A stretch of 64,000 nucleotides of DNA. It comes from Bacteroidota bacterium. Its GTDB lineage: Bacteria; Bacteroidota; Bacteroidia; UKL13-3. The notes below the pieces were generated by a model that was not told the origin of the DNA, did no database searches, and saw only the letters and a list, made by a program, of their open reading frames with translations. The stretch covers positions 1-64,000 of the forward strand of contig JAIXWW010000011.1 of NCBI GenBank assembly GCA_027491085.1, written 5' to 3'. The position numbers and the translations under genes are program-made. Shown here piece after piece: positions 62,562 to 64,000 of this stretch (position 1 is the stretch's first letter; each line of letters begins with the position of its first letter).

Positions 62562-64000
62562 TTGAAAAATAGCCTAGCACTTTTATTCTTATTTGTTAAT
62601 TGTTTGAGTGTTTTTGCTCAACAAAATAATGACGAAGTTACTACTGTAACTGGTAAAATTATTGACAAACGTAATAAAGAACCTTTACCATTTGTTACTA
62701 TTACTTTTAAAGGAACACGTATTGGTGTTACCAGCGACTTTGAAGGGAATTTTAAATTAAAAACTACCTTAAAAGTTGATTCAATAAAAGCGAGTTATGT
62801 TGGTTATAAAACTTATTACAAACGCATTAATTATGGCCAATCTCAAAATCTGAACATTGAAATGATGGAAGGAGGTTCGGAGTTAAAAGCCGTAACCGTG
62901 AGGGCTGGGATTAACCCTGCACTTAGAATCATAAATAATGCGCGAAAAAATAGAGATAAAAATAACCAAGAAAACTTAAAAGCATACCAATACGATAGTT
63001 ACAATAAAGTAGATATTTCACTGAACAATGTGAGTGATGAAATGAAAAACAGAACCATGTTTAAACCCATTAAAGGTTTATTTGATACTGCTTTTCAAAT
63101 GAAAAATGAAGAAGGTAAATACATACTGCCACTGTTCATTAACGAAACTTTTAGTCAGTATTACTACAATAAAATCCCTTCAAAAAACAAAGAAGTAATG
63201 ATTGCCAGCAGTACTACAGGAATAGGTGTGGGCGATAAAAGTTTCATTACCGATTTAATGGGAACAAGTCTTCAAAATTTTAATTTTAACGAAAACTTTG
63301 TTCGTATTTTAGCAAAAGATTTTATTTCACCATTAAGCAATGTTTGCCATAATTTTTACATTTATACATTACTTGATTCAACCATTGAAAACGGCAAAAA
63401 AAACTATAAACTCCAACTGAATTTAAAAAGTGAACAAGATTTAGGTTTTTTAGGTAACATGTGGATTGAAGAAGGAACATGGGCTCTAACGCGCATTGAT
63501 GTTGAAATATCGAAATATGCCAATATTAACTTTATTGATAGAATAAAATTACAACAAGAACTGAAGCAAACTACAGCAGGGCCTTTCATTCCATTTAAAA
63601 ACAGAATGATTATTGATGTAGCCGAAATGACTAAAAATACCAGTGGGGTTATTGCTAAGTTTTATAATTCAGCATCTAATATTGAAGTAAACCAACCAAA
63701 AGAAATGGCTTTTTATGACAGGTTAATTGAAAGAGCCGAGGAGAATGAATTAGAAAAAGACACCAATTTTTGGATTAGCAAACGTCCTGAAGCATTTACC
63801 CCAATTGAAAGAAGAATGTTTAATATGGTTGATTCTATTAAAAACTTACCTGCCATACAAACTTATATTGATGTAGTTAGATTGGTAGTGGAGGGTTATA
63901 AACGTGTTGGAGGAATTGATTGGGGACCTTATGTATTTTTATATGGTTACAATAACGCTGAAGGAAATAGAGTAAGATTTGGGTTTAAAACCAATGCTAC
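62562..64000 (+). CDS. DUF5686 / CarboxypepD_reg-like outer-membrane protein, 3' end cut by window edge
   Basis: An open frame from a TTG at 62562 continues off the right edge (at least 479 residues). Hand translation shows a signal peptide (KNSLALLFLFVNCLSVFAQ), a carboxypeptidase-regulatory-like domain (VTGKIIDKRNKEPLPFVTIT, SDFEGNFKL) and the DUF5686 region (ALRIINNARKNRDKNN, WIEEGTWALTRIDVEISKYA). DUF5686 proteins are large outer-membrane barrels of unknown role. The gene starts 21 bases after the cyclophilin stop, so it is likely the third gene of that operon. Confidence 0.85.
   Translation, partial: MKNSLALLFLFVNCLSVFAQQNNDEVTTVTGKIIDKRNKEPLPFVTITFKGTRIGVTSDFEGNFKLKTTLKVDSIKASYVGYKTYYKRINYGQSQNLNIEMMEGGSELKAVTVRAGINPALRIINNARKNRDKNNQENLKAYQYDSYNKVDISLNNVSDEMKNRTMFKPIKGLFDTAFQMKNEEGKYILPLFINETFSQYYYNKIPSKNKEVMIASSTTGIGVGDKSFITDLMGTSLQNFNFNENFVRILAKDFISPLSNVCHNFYIYTLLDSTIENGKKNYKLQLNLKSEQDLGFLGNMWIEEGTWALTRIDVEISKYANINFIDRIKLQQELKQTTAGPFIPFKNRMIIDVAEMTKNTSGVIAKFYNSASNIEVNQPKEMAFYDRLIERAEENELEKDTNFWISKRPEAFTPIERRMFNMVDSIKNLPAIQTYIDVVRLVVEGYKRVGGIDWGPYVFLYGYNNAEGNRVRFGFKTNA

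Overview
The window looks like a chromosomal segment of a low-GC Gram-negative member of the Bacteroidota. Several things support this. Secreted proteins carry type IX secretion system (T9SS) sorting domains of both type A and type B. A PorX-type response regulator with a PglZ domain is present. There are TonB-dependent receptors with N-terminal carboxypeptidase-regulatory-like domains, and families largely restricted to this phylum (DUF4199, DUF5683, DUF5686, TIGR02757, DUF2027-Smr). Promoter-like sites fit the Bacteroidota -33/-7 pattern (TTTG ... TAnnTTTG). I saw no rRNA, tRNA, CRISPR array, prophage or classical IS element. The family or genus cannot be fixed from the sequence alone.

Layout, left to right. 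1-4283: a very large secreted beta-helix/FN3 protein, cut by the window edge. 4655-10098: a deoxyhypusine-synthase-like enzyme, DUF1801, TIGR02757, an HD phosphohydrolase and porX. 10144-15591: a metallophosphoesterase, a monofunctional transglycosylase, a small zinc-ribbon membrane protein and an outer-membrane beta-barrel protein. 15811-23361: a sucrose-type locus made of a LacI regulator diverging from a TonB receptor, a sodium/solute symporter, a GH100 invertase-like enzyme and a fructokinase. 23431-32142: housekeeping genes (YebC, IspG, DapF, HtrA, Smr) and a T9SS cargo protein. 32369-36187: a PKD-rich protein with a gliding-type C-terminal domain. 36206-38733: an ABC permease, then a hairpin-rich intergenic region with a REP-associated tyrosine transposase (RAYT) gene. 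38742-47161: TatD, cytidine deaminase, an HTTM membrane protein, an operon of two glycosyltransferases + DUF4199 + a hypothetical + a dihydroorotase-like protein, a DinB-like protein, and a short relic resembling a methionine aminopeptidase N-terminus. 47236-55501: an acyltransferase, a lipoprotein MsrA, and a tight four-gene glycoprotein-degradation operon (GH20 hexosaminidase, glycosylasparaginase, CutC, GH2 beta-mannosidase). 55604-64000: envelope proteins, a secreted GH13 amylase, a cyclophilin and a truncated DUF5686 protein.

Two gene groups form clear pathways. In the sucrose-type locus, outer-membrane uptake, inner-membrane symport, cytoplasmic hydrolysis and fructose phosphorylation are arranged under a LacI repressor with two tandem operator-like palindromes. 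In the 49683-55501 operon, the enzymes would together strip GlcNAc and mannose from N-glycans and cleave the GlcNAc-Asn link, with CutC embedded between them.

The most unusual feature is at 37838-38733. The RAYT gene is bounded by two short repeats (A and B), and an adjacent 132-bp unit has the same A and B ends with the gene missing, like an internal-deletion (MITE-like) derivative. Also notable are two degenerate ~8-bp tandem arrays in intergenic DNA, one ending exactly at a stop codon, and a dihydroorotase homologue that has lost the first histidine of its metal-binding HxH motif.
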